Positions 35,651 through 45,906 of a stretch of DNA of 64,000 nt are shown one piece after another; the stretch's first letter is position 1, and each line of letters starts with the position of its first letter. The stretch comes from Hemerocallis citrina (Eukaryota; Streptophyta; Magnoliopsida; Asparagales; Asphodelaceae). Where the stretch lies: positions 112,610,220-112,674,219 of the forward strand of contig CM030368.1 in the NCBI GenBank assembly GCA_017893485.1. Reading direction: 5' to 3'. Below the pieces are notes generated by a model. That model made no database searches. It was not told the DNA's origin and worked only from the letters and a program-made list of their open reading frames with translations. The position numbers were made by a program, and so were the translations under genes.

Positions 35651-36560
35651 GAACACTGGCACTGACGTCAACCTGTTCTTCAATTCAACAAGAGCCTCAC
35701 TGCAAGCTTCAGACCAACAGGACTTCTGATCCTTCCCAGTTAGCTTACTAAATGGTTCAGCTATCTTCAAAAAATCTTGAATGAATTTCCGATAATAGCT
35801 AGCTAGACCAAGGAAACTCCTCACCTCTAAAACTGACTTGGGAACTGGCCAATCCTTCACAGCCTCAACCTTGGATGGATCCACTGAAATACCATTGCCC
35901 GAGATGATGTGCCCCAAGAAGGTAATCTTGTCAAGCCAAAACTCACACTTGCTGAGTTTCCCATAGAGCCGATTCTCTCTTAATGTCTGCAGAACCAACC
36001 TAAGATGCTCAGCATGATCTTCCTGATTCCCATAATACACCATGATGTCATCAATCTAAACCACTATAAATCTATCCAGGAACTGGGAAAAGACCCTGTT
36101 CATGAGACTCATAAATTTGGCTGGCACATTCGTAACCCCGAACGACATCACAAGATACTCAAAGTGTCCATATCCGGTCCTAAATGCAGTCTTTTGTACA
36201 TCAATCGCCTTCACTCTGACTTGATGATACCCGAAAGGAAGATCCAACTTCGAGAAAACAGCTACTCCGCTCAACTGGTCAAATAAGTCATCGATCCTGG
36301 GCAATGGATACCGGTTTTTCACAGTAACACTATTCAGCTCCCGATAATCAATGCACAGTCGACGACTACAATCCTTCTTGTTAACAAAAAGGACGGGAGC
36401 ACCCCACGGCGAAACTCTGGGGTCTGATGAACCCCAAATCAAGCAACTCCTGAATCTGCACCTTAAGCTCTGCTAACTCAACCGGTGCTATCCTGTAGGG
36501 ACTCTTCAATATCGGCGGCGTACTAGGCTGAACTTCAATACCGAACTCTACATCCTTATC
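35627..36560 (-). pseudogene. Element 2 pol: reverse transcriptase with stop in the catalytic motif
   Basis: Two frames in register: 36056-36442 ([58 protein letters not shown]) and 35627-36043 ([35 protein letters not shown]). They are separated by a TAG at the F of the FIDD-type motif; the two aspartates follow the stop. Upstream, 36381-36560 gives [20 protein letters not shown]. Otherwise the domain is well preserved, so the stop may be a late change. Confidence 0.88.
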
Positions 36561-37057
36561 AGGGGGTAAGCCAGGCAACTCATATGGAAAAACATTCAGG
36601 AAATCCCGCACTACTAGAAGTGCAACCTCATGGTCTGAATGCAATTCCATCACACAACCCTCTTGATCAACTGCAGTCTCAGCTCGGCCAAGGAACATCT
36701 CCCCGGTATGGAACCCAAACTCTGTGCGATCTGGAATCCGGAACACAAATTTCTTGGCACAGTAATCAATAATGGCATGGGATTCACCCAACTAATTCAT
36801 ACCGAAAATGATGTCAAATACTAAATTCCCAATTACAATCAGGTTGTCCTTGAGATCTGTGCCACCAATAACCACGTGACACTGCCTGTACTTTCGGGAA
36901 CAAATGAAAATACTACCACCTGTCAAAATGTTCCAACCCTCTAACATGATGCTGCACTCCAACCGATGGCGAGCCACGAAGCGGGAAGAGACGAAGGAAT
37001 GGGTTGCCCCGAAATCAAAGAGAACAAGAGCGGGAAAAGAGCAAATAGGGACAACAC
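36561..37057 (-). pseudogene. Element 2 pol: aspartic protease
   Basis: Starts at the acceptor of candidate intron 2. The active-site segment reads LFDFGATHSFVSS, with the catalytic Asp kept but the usual Ser changed to Phe. Then WNILTGGSIFICSRKYRQ, LKDNLIVIGNLVFDIIFGMN and, past a stop at 36792, [18 protein letters not shown]. The 3' part links to RT through [20 protein letters not shown]. Confidence 0.85.
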
Positions 37058-37214
37058 CTAAGATAGAATCAAAAGCACGAGGAAAGAAGAATTGATGATC
37101 AAGGGTGAGAAAAACACAATACAGAAAGATAATAGGAAAGAATAATGCAAGAGAAATGAAAAAAGCAAAGGAGAACCACAAAAACAACAAAAACAACAAA
37201 CCGTAAAAACATAC
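37058..37214 (-). other. Candidate intron 2 (gag-protease junction), 157 nt
   Basis: Donor GTTGCAG|GTATGT, acceptor TATCTTAG|GTGTT, strongly T-rich in between. Same position and phase as in elements 3 and 4. The unspliced gag frame ends at a TGA inside the intron (37101-37099). The length is 1 modulo 3, whereas those of elements 3 and 4 are 2 modulo 3, so a fixed ribosomal frameshift cannot explain all three. Confidence 0.75.
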
Positions 37215-38420
37215 CTGCAACAACACCCTCTGCTAATTCAGCATCTGCAGCAGTCAGGTTGAAAGCCTGACCTCTCCTAGGAACAGCGGTCCTCTGACCA
37301 ACAAACTGGTGTTGAGGAGGAATCGGTGGCCTGACAGGACCACGAGCTGGAGCTACCTGCTGAACTGTACCCCCGGCTGGAAGATCCATCCGCTGCTGTA
37401 GCTACGAACAATCTCGCACTGAATGGTCAGTAGCTCCACATCTGAAGCATCGGTGGTTGGCGCGCCAGCAATTCCTATGATCATGCTCGGCCAACTAGAA
37501 GTAGTGGCAGAAACTAGCTCCCCGAAAAACAACAAAAGAGCAGGGAGCTGCCCTGACAAAATGGGCAGGAACAAGCCTCCAAATCGGCCCACCAGAAAGC
37601 CTGGTAACAATAGAGTGCGGAACAGTATGCTAAAGAGGAGCCAACCCACCACGAGCCTTCTCATGAGCTTGAGCTGCCTCAAGAGCCTCAGCATAAGTAC
37701 GCAAGCGAAGGGAGATGAGTTGCACCCGAATCTCTCGCTCAAGTCCCAGTGTAAATCTATGAGCCATGTCCTCTTCATTCGCTACAAGAACGTCTGCAAA
37801 GCAGCTAAGTCTGGTAAATTCCGCTGCATACTCATCCACAGACCTGGAGCCCTGTTCCAAGCGAGTCTCATATTACAACATTGCATGGATAGTAAGTAAC
37901 AAAATTCCAATAATAGAACAATGACCAACCTATTTCAGGGCTAGGAACTGTTGCTCTATTTCAACTCGAGTGCTGCTAGGGAAGAACTTCTCCAAGAAGG
38001 TCCTAGTGAATGTGGCCCAGGTAATCGGTCGCTCGAGCCTTTCGGACTCAGACCTCCACCAAATGTGATCCAGGTCCACCAGTTGGATGGCTACCACATC
38101 CACTCTATCAGCATCGGCAACTAGCGCAACCAAAAGCAACTGCTCAGTTCGGATTAACCACTGTTCGGCCACCAAAGGCATCTCAGTGCCACAGAATCTG
38201 TCAGGATATAGCCTCATGAAATCTGTGACTGTGCCCGGACGAGGAGGGAGAGCTGCCTGCATATGCACAACGGGAGGCAGAACCCGTGCAGCTTCCAAAG
38301 CAGCCATCACCGGGTCATGGTGGTTTAGTTGCATATTAATCAACCGTTCCAACACATTGGTAACGGCCTCAAGCCCGGATGATTTTCCTGAGGACGAGAA
38401 ATAGAACCTCTGCGAGCCAT
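37215..38420 (-). pseudogene. Element 2 gag, two candidate introns
   Basis: Start codon at 38420-38418 (MARRGSISRPQ), three bases after a consensus 3' splice site. A frameshift near 38370 precedes the long frame 37930-38355, with MRLYPDRFCGTEMPLVAEQW, DVVAIQLVDLDHIWWRSESE and WATFTRTFLEKFFPSSTR. After candidate intron 1 comes SRSVDEYAAEFTRLSCFADV, then, after a shift, the zinc knuckle CFRCGATDHSVRDC (about 37400-37445) and a basic tail ending AELAEGVVAG. The role is particle assembly and RNA binding. Confidence 0.84.
37852..37929 (-). other. Candidate intron 1 in gag, 78 nt
   Basis: Donor AAATAG|GTTGGT, acceptor TTGGAACAG|GGCTCC. The last exon codon reads TAG; in element 3 it is CAG, so a C-to-T change probably created the stop. 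The sequence is clearly homologous to 63476-63551. TTGTAATAT near 37875 could serve as branch site. Without removal the gag domain is cut in half. Confidence 0.68.
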
Positions 38421-38435
38421 GGTCTGCACAAGATC
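38418..38435 (-). promoter_or_regulatory. 3' splice site joined to the gag start codon
   Basis: Minus strand GATCTTGTGCAG|ACCATG with a preceding GTTTTT tract: polypyrimidine-like run, CAG, then the start codon three bases later. It is the natural partner of the LTR splice donors. Element 3 has TTGCAA here (AG lost). Confidence 0.5.
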
Positions 38436-38565
38436 AAAAACAATTAGCATCCAGATCAAAGTTGGTTATAATTCATTCATGTATGCATGGTGTGTGTATC
38501 GTTGAGCCAATCCCAGATTGAGCCAAGCTTGTCTAATATATCAGTCAAACTAATACATTAGCTAA

Positions 38566-38583
38566 ATCTGGGCTCTGATACCA
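38566..38583 (-). other. Primer binding site, tRNA-iMet type
   Basis: Minus strand TGGTATCAGAGCCCAGAT, ten bases inside the LTR terminus TGTCACGCCCC. Confidence 0.92.
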
Positions 38584-38593
38584 CTGAAAACTT

Positions 38594-39767
38594 TGTCACG
38601 CCCCACTTCCCAAAAAAAATACGGAATACGGATACATGACTAAGTCCAGCGAATGATTTTCATCATCCATAAGCTGTCAGGATCTTTACAAAATTTCACA
38701 GGAATAATCAGAGTAGGAAGCAAGAGAAGTCAACCATCCATGCATAAATAAATCAATATACCAACAGAATTTACTTGAAACAAAGCTTAATAAATTTCAA
38801 ATAAACAAGATCTGAACAAGTCATAATCCTAGGACAAACTGCCCAATACAAAATAATCCAAGTAATATATACAATTATTCAAATAAGCAACAGGAAATAG
38901 TAATAGCAAAAACTCCAGCATATAAAATCTCAGATCACCTACTCCATCAGGCAGCTGATCTCCATGATCTGCAATTTAATAAATTGCAGGAAGAGGATAA
39001 AAACAAAACAAAACAAAACTCCCGTCAATGCAAGTTACGGGCCGCTTGTAGTGCAAGCACAAGTACAGGAAAAAATAAACAAATATAAAAAATAACAGAA
39101 ACAAACATAGCATGGAATAGATATGACAGAGCAAAACAGAATTTCTAACATGAAACAGAAAACAAAATCAAATAACATGGTGTGCTAACAGGTACAAGTG
39201 ATATGTAACATATGTCAAGTATCATGCAGACAGGTAAACAGGTAATAAGTGTCCAGTAGTATGAAACAGATAACAGATAACAGATGTCAGATAATAGATA
39301 CAGGTAAACAGGTAACAGATATCATGTTGTTACAGGTCTTGTGTTTTAGTTCTATCTAGGTAGCACTTCATGCGCCCCAGGTTTTTACCACATGGTTGCT
39401 ATATTCAAACAGTTTCGTTTAGATTTCGTAGGGAATTCTATAGGGCTGTATACTCAGGTATAAGATAGATATCAGATGTAGATCCAGACAGACTGGTAGA
39501 ACCTACGGGGTCTCTTCTGAGTACACCTTCCTATAAGGAAGTGTGCAGTCAGGTAATCAGACAGACAGAGTCGTGTATCATGTAGTCATGAACACGTAAT
39601 AGATAATCCTATGGAAAACACGGTCCCCCTTCCAATTACACATTTCTATATTATCCACTAATAGATCTTTTCCTTAACCCCAGCTTGGTTATTTGTTATT
39701 ATTATCAGACAGGCATGTATATGTCACAAAACAGAGCAAGAATAATATGGCATAAACAGGTAATAGA
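38594..39767 (-). repeat. Element 2 5' LTR, inner part only
   Basis: Matches 55935-57040 of element 4 in order: terminus, ccagcgaatgattttcatcat block, stem-loop at 39021-39041, taggtagcacttcatgcg block. Stops near 39767 where leader-type sequence in the opposite orientation begins. The U3, TATA and splice donor of this LTR are therefore missing. Confidence 0.8.
39021..39041 (-). other. Conserved stem-loop in family-C LTR
   Basis: CCCGT / ACGGG arms, loop 11 nt; see 8900-8921. Confidence 0.45.
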
Positions 39768-40633
39768 TCTCCTTCTTCCCCGCTCACTCTTCATTGAACC
39801 CATCACCACAACCTCGCCCCCTCACCATTACCGAACTCCACTACAGACCACCATACTCACCTCGTCGCCGAGCACCACAGTCGAACCCATCATCAGCACC
39901 ACCACTGCCAGTCGACCGCCATCAACCACGACGCTCCTTCTCTTCTCTTTTGTTTTCCTTCCAAAAATAGAGCCTATGTCTTCCTCCTGATCACCCCCCA
40001 ATCGCTGATGACCCTGCACCTCCTCGCCATCCGTCGAATCCCCACACCTCCATGACCTCTGCCCTTACCGTCAACCCCCAGTCGTCACCCTCTTCAATCT
40101 TTGCTCGAACCCATTGCCATTGACCCCTGTTTTTGTCGACTGCTCTTTCCCTCGAGCGTCGTGGACCACCAGTCGACCATCACCACCTAACCACCATCCG
40201 CTGCCTCTGCCAGTCACTGCACTGCCTCGTGTGCCGTTGTGCTGCCGCTGTCGCTCTCTCTCGCTCTTGCTGTTTGGTGTTCGAAGAGAGGGGGGGGATT
40301 CGATTTGCTGTTGGAGTATTGTTTGCTGGTTGCTATTTTGCATGGATTTGCACTTTCCTGTGTTTGTTCGTGTGTTGTCGCCGTCGGGATCCTATTCTCA
40401 TTATTCAATTATTATCAGAATCGTCGTCTCTCAGGCAAGTAACTTGTATGAATTTTCTTGTTTCTCGTACAAGCATAAATACCACAAGTAGATCTCCGTT
40501 ATAACTTGTTCTTCATATTCTTACTCATTGTTCATCTTGGCCCTATTCATTGTTTTGCTTCTATCAAATCCCATAATCGTAAGAGTCAACCATTGTTATT
40601 GCACCCATTTCACACAACAAGTTAGATCTAAAT
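39768..40633 (+). mobile_element. Family-C LTR, plus strand, left piece
   Basis: Leader-type, C- and T-rich DNA leading to a splice-donor site at 40432, then sequence parallel to 6757-6960. It continues at 51491 after the solo D LTR, and together these pieces form one plus-strand C LTR ending at 53506. Frames such as 40114-40491 and 40133-40504 lie in the leader and are not conserved with other copies, so they are not taken as genes. The last five bases, TAAAT (40629-40633), are one copy of the D target-site duplication. Confidence 0.7.
40432..40440 (+). promoter_or_regulatory. 5' splice donor in LTR leader (GC type)
   Basis: CAG|GCAAGT followed by AACTTGTATG, homologous to 6755-6763 where the donor is GT. 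Confidence 0.45.
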
Positions 40634-41635
40634 TGCAGTGCTCCGAATTTCCAATATGATATCTTAGAAATACGTGGTACAATTCCCAGCATCAACTTCA
40701 ACTGCAATAGTAAACATAGCCAAAAACACAAATAATTTTTTCTTTCAACTTTTATTACAATAATTGTTTACAAAACACAGCGGAATACAAACACCTTGAA
40801 TTACAAACTTTTTCTTTACAACACATTCTTTTACAAAATTACACAAGCTCTATTATCTTTCTAGCAGAAGCATCCAAATCCCAAGCTATAAGCACCCACC
40901 TTTAAAACATGAGGCTAGAGATAATCCTAACCCCCAAAACTACAGGGGCAGTCATAACGGTGTGAGTGACATAAAAAGAAAACAACATAAATAAAACATA
41001 AAGCATAGAGTCATAAGCAACATGTATTGACAGCAAGAATAAATGAAATGAGAAATGACAATAAGTAAAGCATGAAAACATCAAGGAATATGAGATAGTA
41101 AATAGTAATACATGAAAACAACAAGTGAAACTAGACTAAGTGTCATGTGTAGGAAAAACAAAAATTATTATGCATGAAACCAAGTCAAGAGACACAATTG
41201 CTATATGCTGACTTTCTAATGCATACTTGTCGGATTCTATGCATTCCATACTACATAGGTCCGGTGCAAGCCCTTAACGATCTCCATTTATTAGGGTTAA
41301 ATCTCTCGTTATGCAACTAATTCTACTACAGTGATGGGAAACAAGATCCAGAATACTCTACGAATAGGCACAACAGCCCTCGACGCACAAGCATCATGTA
41401 AGAATAGCTCACAAACCGGAGAATCACCTCCCAACCGTGTACCCCATGAATAGGCTTGCGAGGCCCTCGACGTGCAGATACACCAGGTACATTCTGTGAA
41501 TAGACCTGCCAACCCTCGACACACGAATGCACCTTGCATGCTCTGTGAATAGGCCTGCAGACCCTCGATACGCGAACATAGAAATGTGCTCTCGAGACAG
41601 GACAACAAACAGTCCTAGAATCACTACAAAATGCA

Positions 41636-42015
41636 CAGGCTATAGCAGCGCTTTTACAAAGCTATAACGGCGTTTTTTGGTGCCATTATAGCTCATAGCG
41701 GAGCTTCTGAAATTGCCGCCGAAAATGCCGTTACAGCGTGCATCGTTATAACTATATGGGCTATCACGGCGTTTACGGATGCCGCCGCTATAGGGTGTCC
41801 ACCTATAACGGCGTTGCCAAACCGCCGTTACAGGGATGTTTCGTTTTGAAAAAAATAGAGCTATAGCGGCACTTTTTCCAAGCACCGGGACTACTCCCCT
41901 GTGTAATAGCTAGCATTGGTACCCTACAGCGGCGCTTGTCCAGCGCCGCGATAGAGGGTACTCAAAAGTTGTAGTACCTAATGTGGCGTTTCTTGGTAAA
42001 CGCCGTGATAGGTAG
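41636..42015. repeat. CACTA left subterminal repeats
   Basis: At least ten variants of TATAACGGCGTTT / AAACGCCGTTATA in both directions, for example at 41641, 41662, 41763, 41810, 41869, 41931 and 41990. Confidence 0.85.
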
Positions 42016-42295
42016 GGTTTTTTTTTGACATTTTATTATAAAATTTTGAATTAAAAAACCAGTAATTAATCGCATATTACAAATACATGTAATCATATTA
42101 AATTTAAATGCAAATCAGGTAAATCAATAATAACATCATAATCAAGAACCAAAAGTCACACATCACAAAAAACAACTCAATAGAAAACAAAATATGTAAC
42201 ACATATAAACTGTCATACAACGAGTATCAAATGTATGTTGTACAATACTTTGTTATTACAAAACATAGATATAATTCCTACAAAACATTTTTAAA

Positions 42296-42421
42296 AAAGT
42301 CCAAATTCGACAACCTGCAGCAGGGGAGTTTTCTCATGTGGCCCTCTGTTGCTTGCAATTCCATCGTTATTTTGCCCCAGTGTATGTGCGTGACTGGAAA
42401 CCGATGGAATACGCTGGACCT
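42296..42421 (-). other. Exon-like segment of unknown origin in CACTA
   Basis: On the minus strand a T-rich tract ends in TTTTTTCTACAG| (acceptor) and is followed by about 40 open codons (VQRIPSVSSHAHTLGQ and on). I do not recognise the product. It could be a captured exon or a terminal exon of a lost transposon gene. Confidence 0.3.
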
Positions 42422-42954
42422 GTAGAAAAAACATAAATATTTCATCATCAATTTGTCAAACAAAAAAAGTATTTGTTATTAGGAACTTGGATGGTACAAA
42501 AGAGAGGCTTAATAAAGAAAATGGATGATTAATAAAGCAATTCATAAAATTAATACAAAAAATCTGAAGTATTCAATAAGAAGCAAAGTTAATTATAAGA
42601 TTGTAGTACACTAAACAATGAAACAAGAAAAGCACTTTTATTATTTGAAAGAAAACACAGTTTATATCTGAGGCACAAATAAAGCATAGGGATTTTAGCC
42701 CATATTTAACACTTCTCTTTACAAATGTATGTCGAGAGCACACCACATGATGCATTGTTGGGAAGGAACCAATGATTTCTTTTCTATTCTAAAGTTTATG
42801 GAGACAATTTAAAACCTTCTGAGGATAGAATATGAAGTCAAAGAACAAGTGATTAACAAATTGATGTAATAAATAAGTATTAAGAAAACCAGGAAACAAA
42901 AATGTACAACACTTACGCAATTTATACAAAAATGGTAGATAATTTTAGTTACGA

Positions 42955-43298
42955 TTAATTCATATCTTCACGTAGCATGGCAATCTTAATACTCAATTTT
43001 GTGAGCACAGATGGATTTTGCTCCAAATAATCAACTGCAGCTATTGCAGCACTCGCTAGATACAGAGAACAAGATCCAGAAAAAACATATCCATAGCTGC
43101 TGAGGTGCTGCAATTTAAAAATTCGGCAGTCAAAGAAATCAGTGGTGACAAAATATTTGTTACAAGTATCAGTAGAATAGCTCTGTCAGTTGGTCCTACT
43201 TGATAATCAACAACTCTAACACTTCAAGCACAAAATCCTCCATCAGTACCCAATGCATTCCCCTTACTAGCACTTACTAGGAGAACATGATGATCATC
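42955..43298 (-). pseudogene. LCB1: Captured fragment resembling serine palmitoyltransferase subunit LCB1
   Basis: Two exons and the intron between them. Exon A (43298-43200) ends with GNALGTDGGFCA, a TGA stop, then SVRVVDYQ and a donor GTAGGA. Exon B (43107-42955) follows acceptor AATTGCAG and reads HLSSYGYVFSGS, then LYLASAAIAAVDYLEQNPSV, before a TAA. LCB1 is the non-catalytic subunit of serine palmitoyltransferase, which makes sphingoid bases in the ER. The order, intron phase and residues match the C-terminal third of plant LCB1 as I know the family. The premature stop and missing remainder make it a pseudogene fragment. Retention of an intron shows capture at DNA level, not from mRNA. 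Confidence 0.8.
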
Positions 43299-45065
43299 CT
43301 AATTATATAAATAATTTTTCTTTTGTAAATGAAGAAATCACAGATTTCTCCTATCAGTCATTTTAATTGCTATTCATAGCTAGGTAAAATGTCAGAAGTG
43401 TGGTAAGGATGGTAGAAGAACATGATGAGTTTTGCACACGAACTCTTTTAATCAATCTCTTTCTTCTTCCTCTTTCAGACCCTCCCTCTTAAATCTAACT
43501 TTTCTATTTAAGGAAACAATGCAACTATCATTCAAACCAGAGCAATTAATTACTTGAATGCTTCATACTGCCATCCCTTCTTTTACTGCAGATACAATAA
43601 TCAACAAAAGAAATAACATCTCCACCAAATAATTTATAAAAATATCCAAATGAGAAAAAAAACATAGAGAAAAAATCACATATAAAGACACTTTGCAATT
43701 TACTACACCATGAATTGAGAACCCACAGTTCCCTAATCCACGTATAATATGGCATATACATCTGCTTGTATACTATAGAGAAACAAGAGATGGATGCCAT
43801 TTTATAGAGTTCCCTCTCTCTCTAGTATCTAATATATGTAAGTCTGTTCCATGACTTAAAAAGTGTTCAATACGTGTGTGAATCGATTACAAAAATAAGT
43901 AGACTAATCATGCATGATCTTTTTTAATGCATTGTTGAGTGTGAATTAGTGATACGAAAGTAAAGCAGATTAGAGGAAAATGTACTAAGGGAGAATAGAC
44001 CACCATTATGCATAGGCACAACTGTTCCCTCAGGCCTCAACAGTAAAATACTTAAAGGATGCATGTAAAATGTTAGAATTAGAAAATAAAGAAAGAAAAT
44101 ATATACCTTAGTTGCTTAATATATAATCTGCTCAGTTGCTCCTGCCCAAATACATGTAACCTGTTTATTACCTGCAGTTGCTCATGTTTGAAAACATCTA
44201 TGAGCCATCCTGCACAACTCTTATGAAAATCTCGATGTCATAGGTAGTATATATATGATACTACTGTTTTAATGAAATTCACATCTTAAAACACACTTCG
44301 CTGGAGAATTAGAAAAATTTAAAATATAGAAAAATGTAAACAAAAATGAATCATTGGTTCCTTCCCAAGTGGTCCGAACAAACTCAACTTTGTAAAAGAA
44401 AACACAGTTTATATCTGAGGCACAAATAGAGCATAGGGATTTTAGCCCATATGTGTGTAAAGCTTTCGTTGTTATTGTAGCTAATGTTTTTGGAGGTACC
44501 TTCTAAATGTGAATTATCATGCATTGCTTATCCCGTGTGCATGTTATTAAATCTATTTATAATTGATGGTTATTGATTGTTTCCGCCCATAGATAACAAG
44601 ATTGGAATACGAAACCTCCTTATCCCGTGTGCTCTTTTGACCTTCATAGTTCAAAGATGTTGAGATAAGGTGAAGTTCTCTTTTGACCTTCATAGTTCAA
44701 AGATGTTGAGATGAAAACAATCTTTGGACCCTGATTTGAAATTATAATCAGCATCATCCATTATTGAGAAAAAAACAAATCTTTCAACACCTTTTTTTTG
44801 CCAAATGCATGTAAGTATTAGACAATGGTACTTAAAACTTGCTCAACTCTTTTCCAAAAGTTTCCTTGACATACAGTCATGCTTTCTAAATATTTCATGT
44901 TTGTACAGATAGTATTGGATATATAAGCTACATTTCTCTATCTGTAAAATACTTTATGCAATCTTTATTTTACTATATGTATGAAGAAGTGAACTACCTT
45001 TCCATCCAAAGTTAGTTTGGTCGTATAAATATACTTAGGATGATCAAGATATCTCCAAAATAATA

Positions 45066-45206
45066 TATCCTCAGATAGTAGGGATCTTAGCGGGCAAAAG
45101 CAGGTCACCTATTCCAACCGGGGAGAGCAGGTCCTAAGAAATGGTGGCACAGTTCATGATTCAAATGGCTATCTGTCTCGGTCCCAACATCTAATTCATT
45201 CCCAAT
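45066..45206 (-). other. Exon-like segment of unknown origin in CACTA
   Basis: After a TGTTTTGCAG acceptor on the minus strand, about 34 codons are open (IGNELDVGTETDSHLNHELC and on) and end in TGA. GC content is higher than in the surrounding DNA. No family recognised. Confidence 0.25.
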
Positions 45207-45610
45207 CCTGCAAAACATACACACAACAGATGCAAAAGTAGAGTTTTTTTAGTATTGAAACTAAAAATTTGTGCTTATAGGTATAAAAACTGCAGAAAAT
45301 GTTCAAAAATACTACTAACTTGGTAGCAGGATATACAAAAATCTTACTAACTTGAGCACTGATTGTAGACCAGTGTTCCAGAACTTTAACAAAGAATTAA
45401 GAGAATTGTACAGAAATAACAAAAATTGAGAATAGCACACCTTTGGCATTATTGCTACAACCATCTCAGAAGTTGCCACTGTACCATGCTTTAGATTAAT
45501 GCATAATTTATGCTTATAGTTTGCATCACATTGCAAAAATATAGTAAACTGAGATGTGAAAAAATTAAACTTCTACTTCAATGAAGAAATTTAAGAAGTA
45601 GAATGCTTAC

Positions 45611-45906
45611 CTTCAACTACTAACTCATAGTACATCGTAAACAACATATTGTTCCACGGTGAGCTAGTCAATTGTTCCAGCAAAACCCGTATACTTATTC
45701 TATTTATTATTTAATGGAATGAATTTATTGTTCTGTATCATGAATGCTTCAAAACTAAACAAGACCAGTTCACATAAATATTAAAGATAAGATTGTGCAG
45801 AATCCTACCTTTTGAGCAATAGTCTTGTTACCTTTCCTATAAAAATAGTGTCCATAAGCTTATGCAGGAAGTGGCCAAATGGACCCCCATAAGCAAAACC
45901 ATAAAG
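45611..45906 (-). pseudogene. PMP22: Captured fragment resembling PMP22 (Mpv17/PMP22 family)
   Basis: Two exons. The first (45906-45809), after acceptor ATTGCAG, reads LYGFAYGGPFGHFLHKLMDT and, after a small frameshift, NKTIAQK with donor GTAGG. The second (45686-45611) reads VLLEQLTSSPWNNMLFTMYY and ELVVEG with donor GTAAGC; its acceptor CAG has become CGG. The pattern matches the central part of plant 22-kDa peroxisomal membrane protein of the Mpv17/PMP22 family, a small four-helix membrane protein. A weaker piece with ELQLRS near 46580-46680 may be the preceding exon. Frameshift and broken splice site show it is not functional. Confidence 0.82.

Larger units (their letters stand above)
34461..39767 (-). 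mobile_element. Chromovirus element 2 (Ty3/Gypsy), main part
   Basis: Continues the integrase gene interrupted at 18837 and runs through RNase H, RT, protease, gag, a tRNA-iMet primer site and part of the 5' LTR (38594 to about 39767). The layout and protein sequences are very close to elements 3 and 4. The LTR is cut at about 39767, where the sequence switches to a plus-strand C LTR fragment. The 3' LTR is not identified in this window. Confidence 0.87.

Noticed and set aside
37058..37214. Programmed frameshift instead of an intron at the gag-protease junction
   Set aside because: The required shift differs between elements (157, 152 and 146 nt), and stops lie inside or at the end of the interval. 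GT...AG borders fit all three.
40114..40504. Host gene with two overlapping frames of about 120 codons
   Set aside because: The position matches the leader of family-C LTRs, the frames are Cys/Arg/Ser-rich low complexity, and they are not kept in other LTR copies.
44145..44200. Third LCB1 exon (open stretch containing FKH)
   Set aside because: Only a nine-base match to the expected FKH codons; too short to separate from chance.
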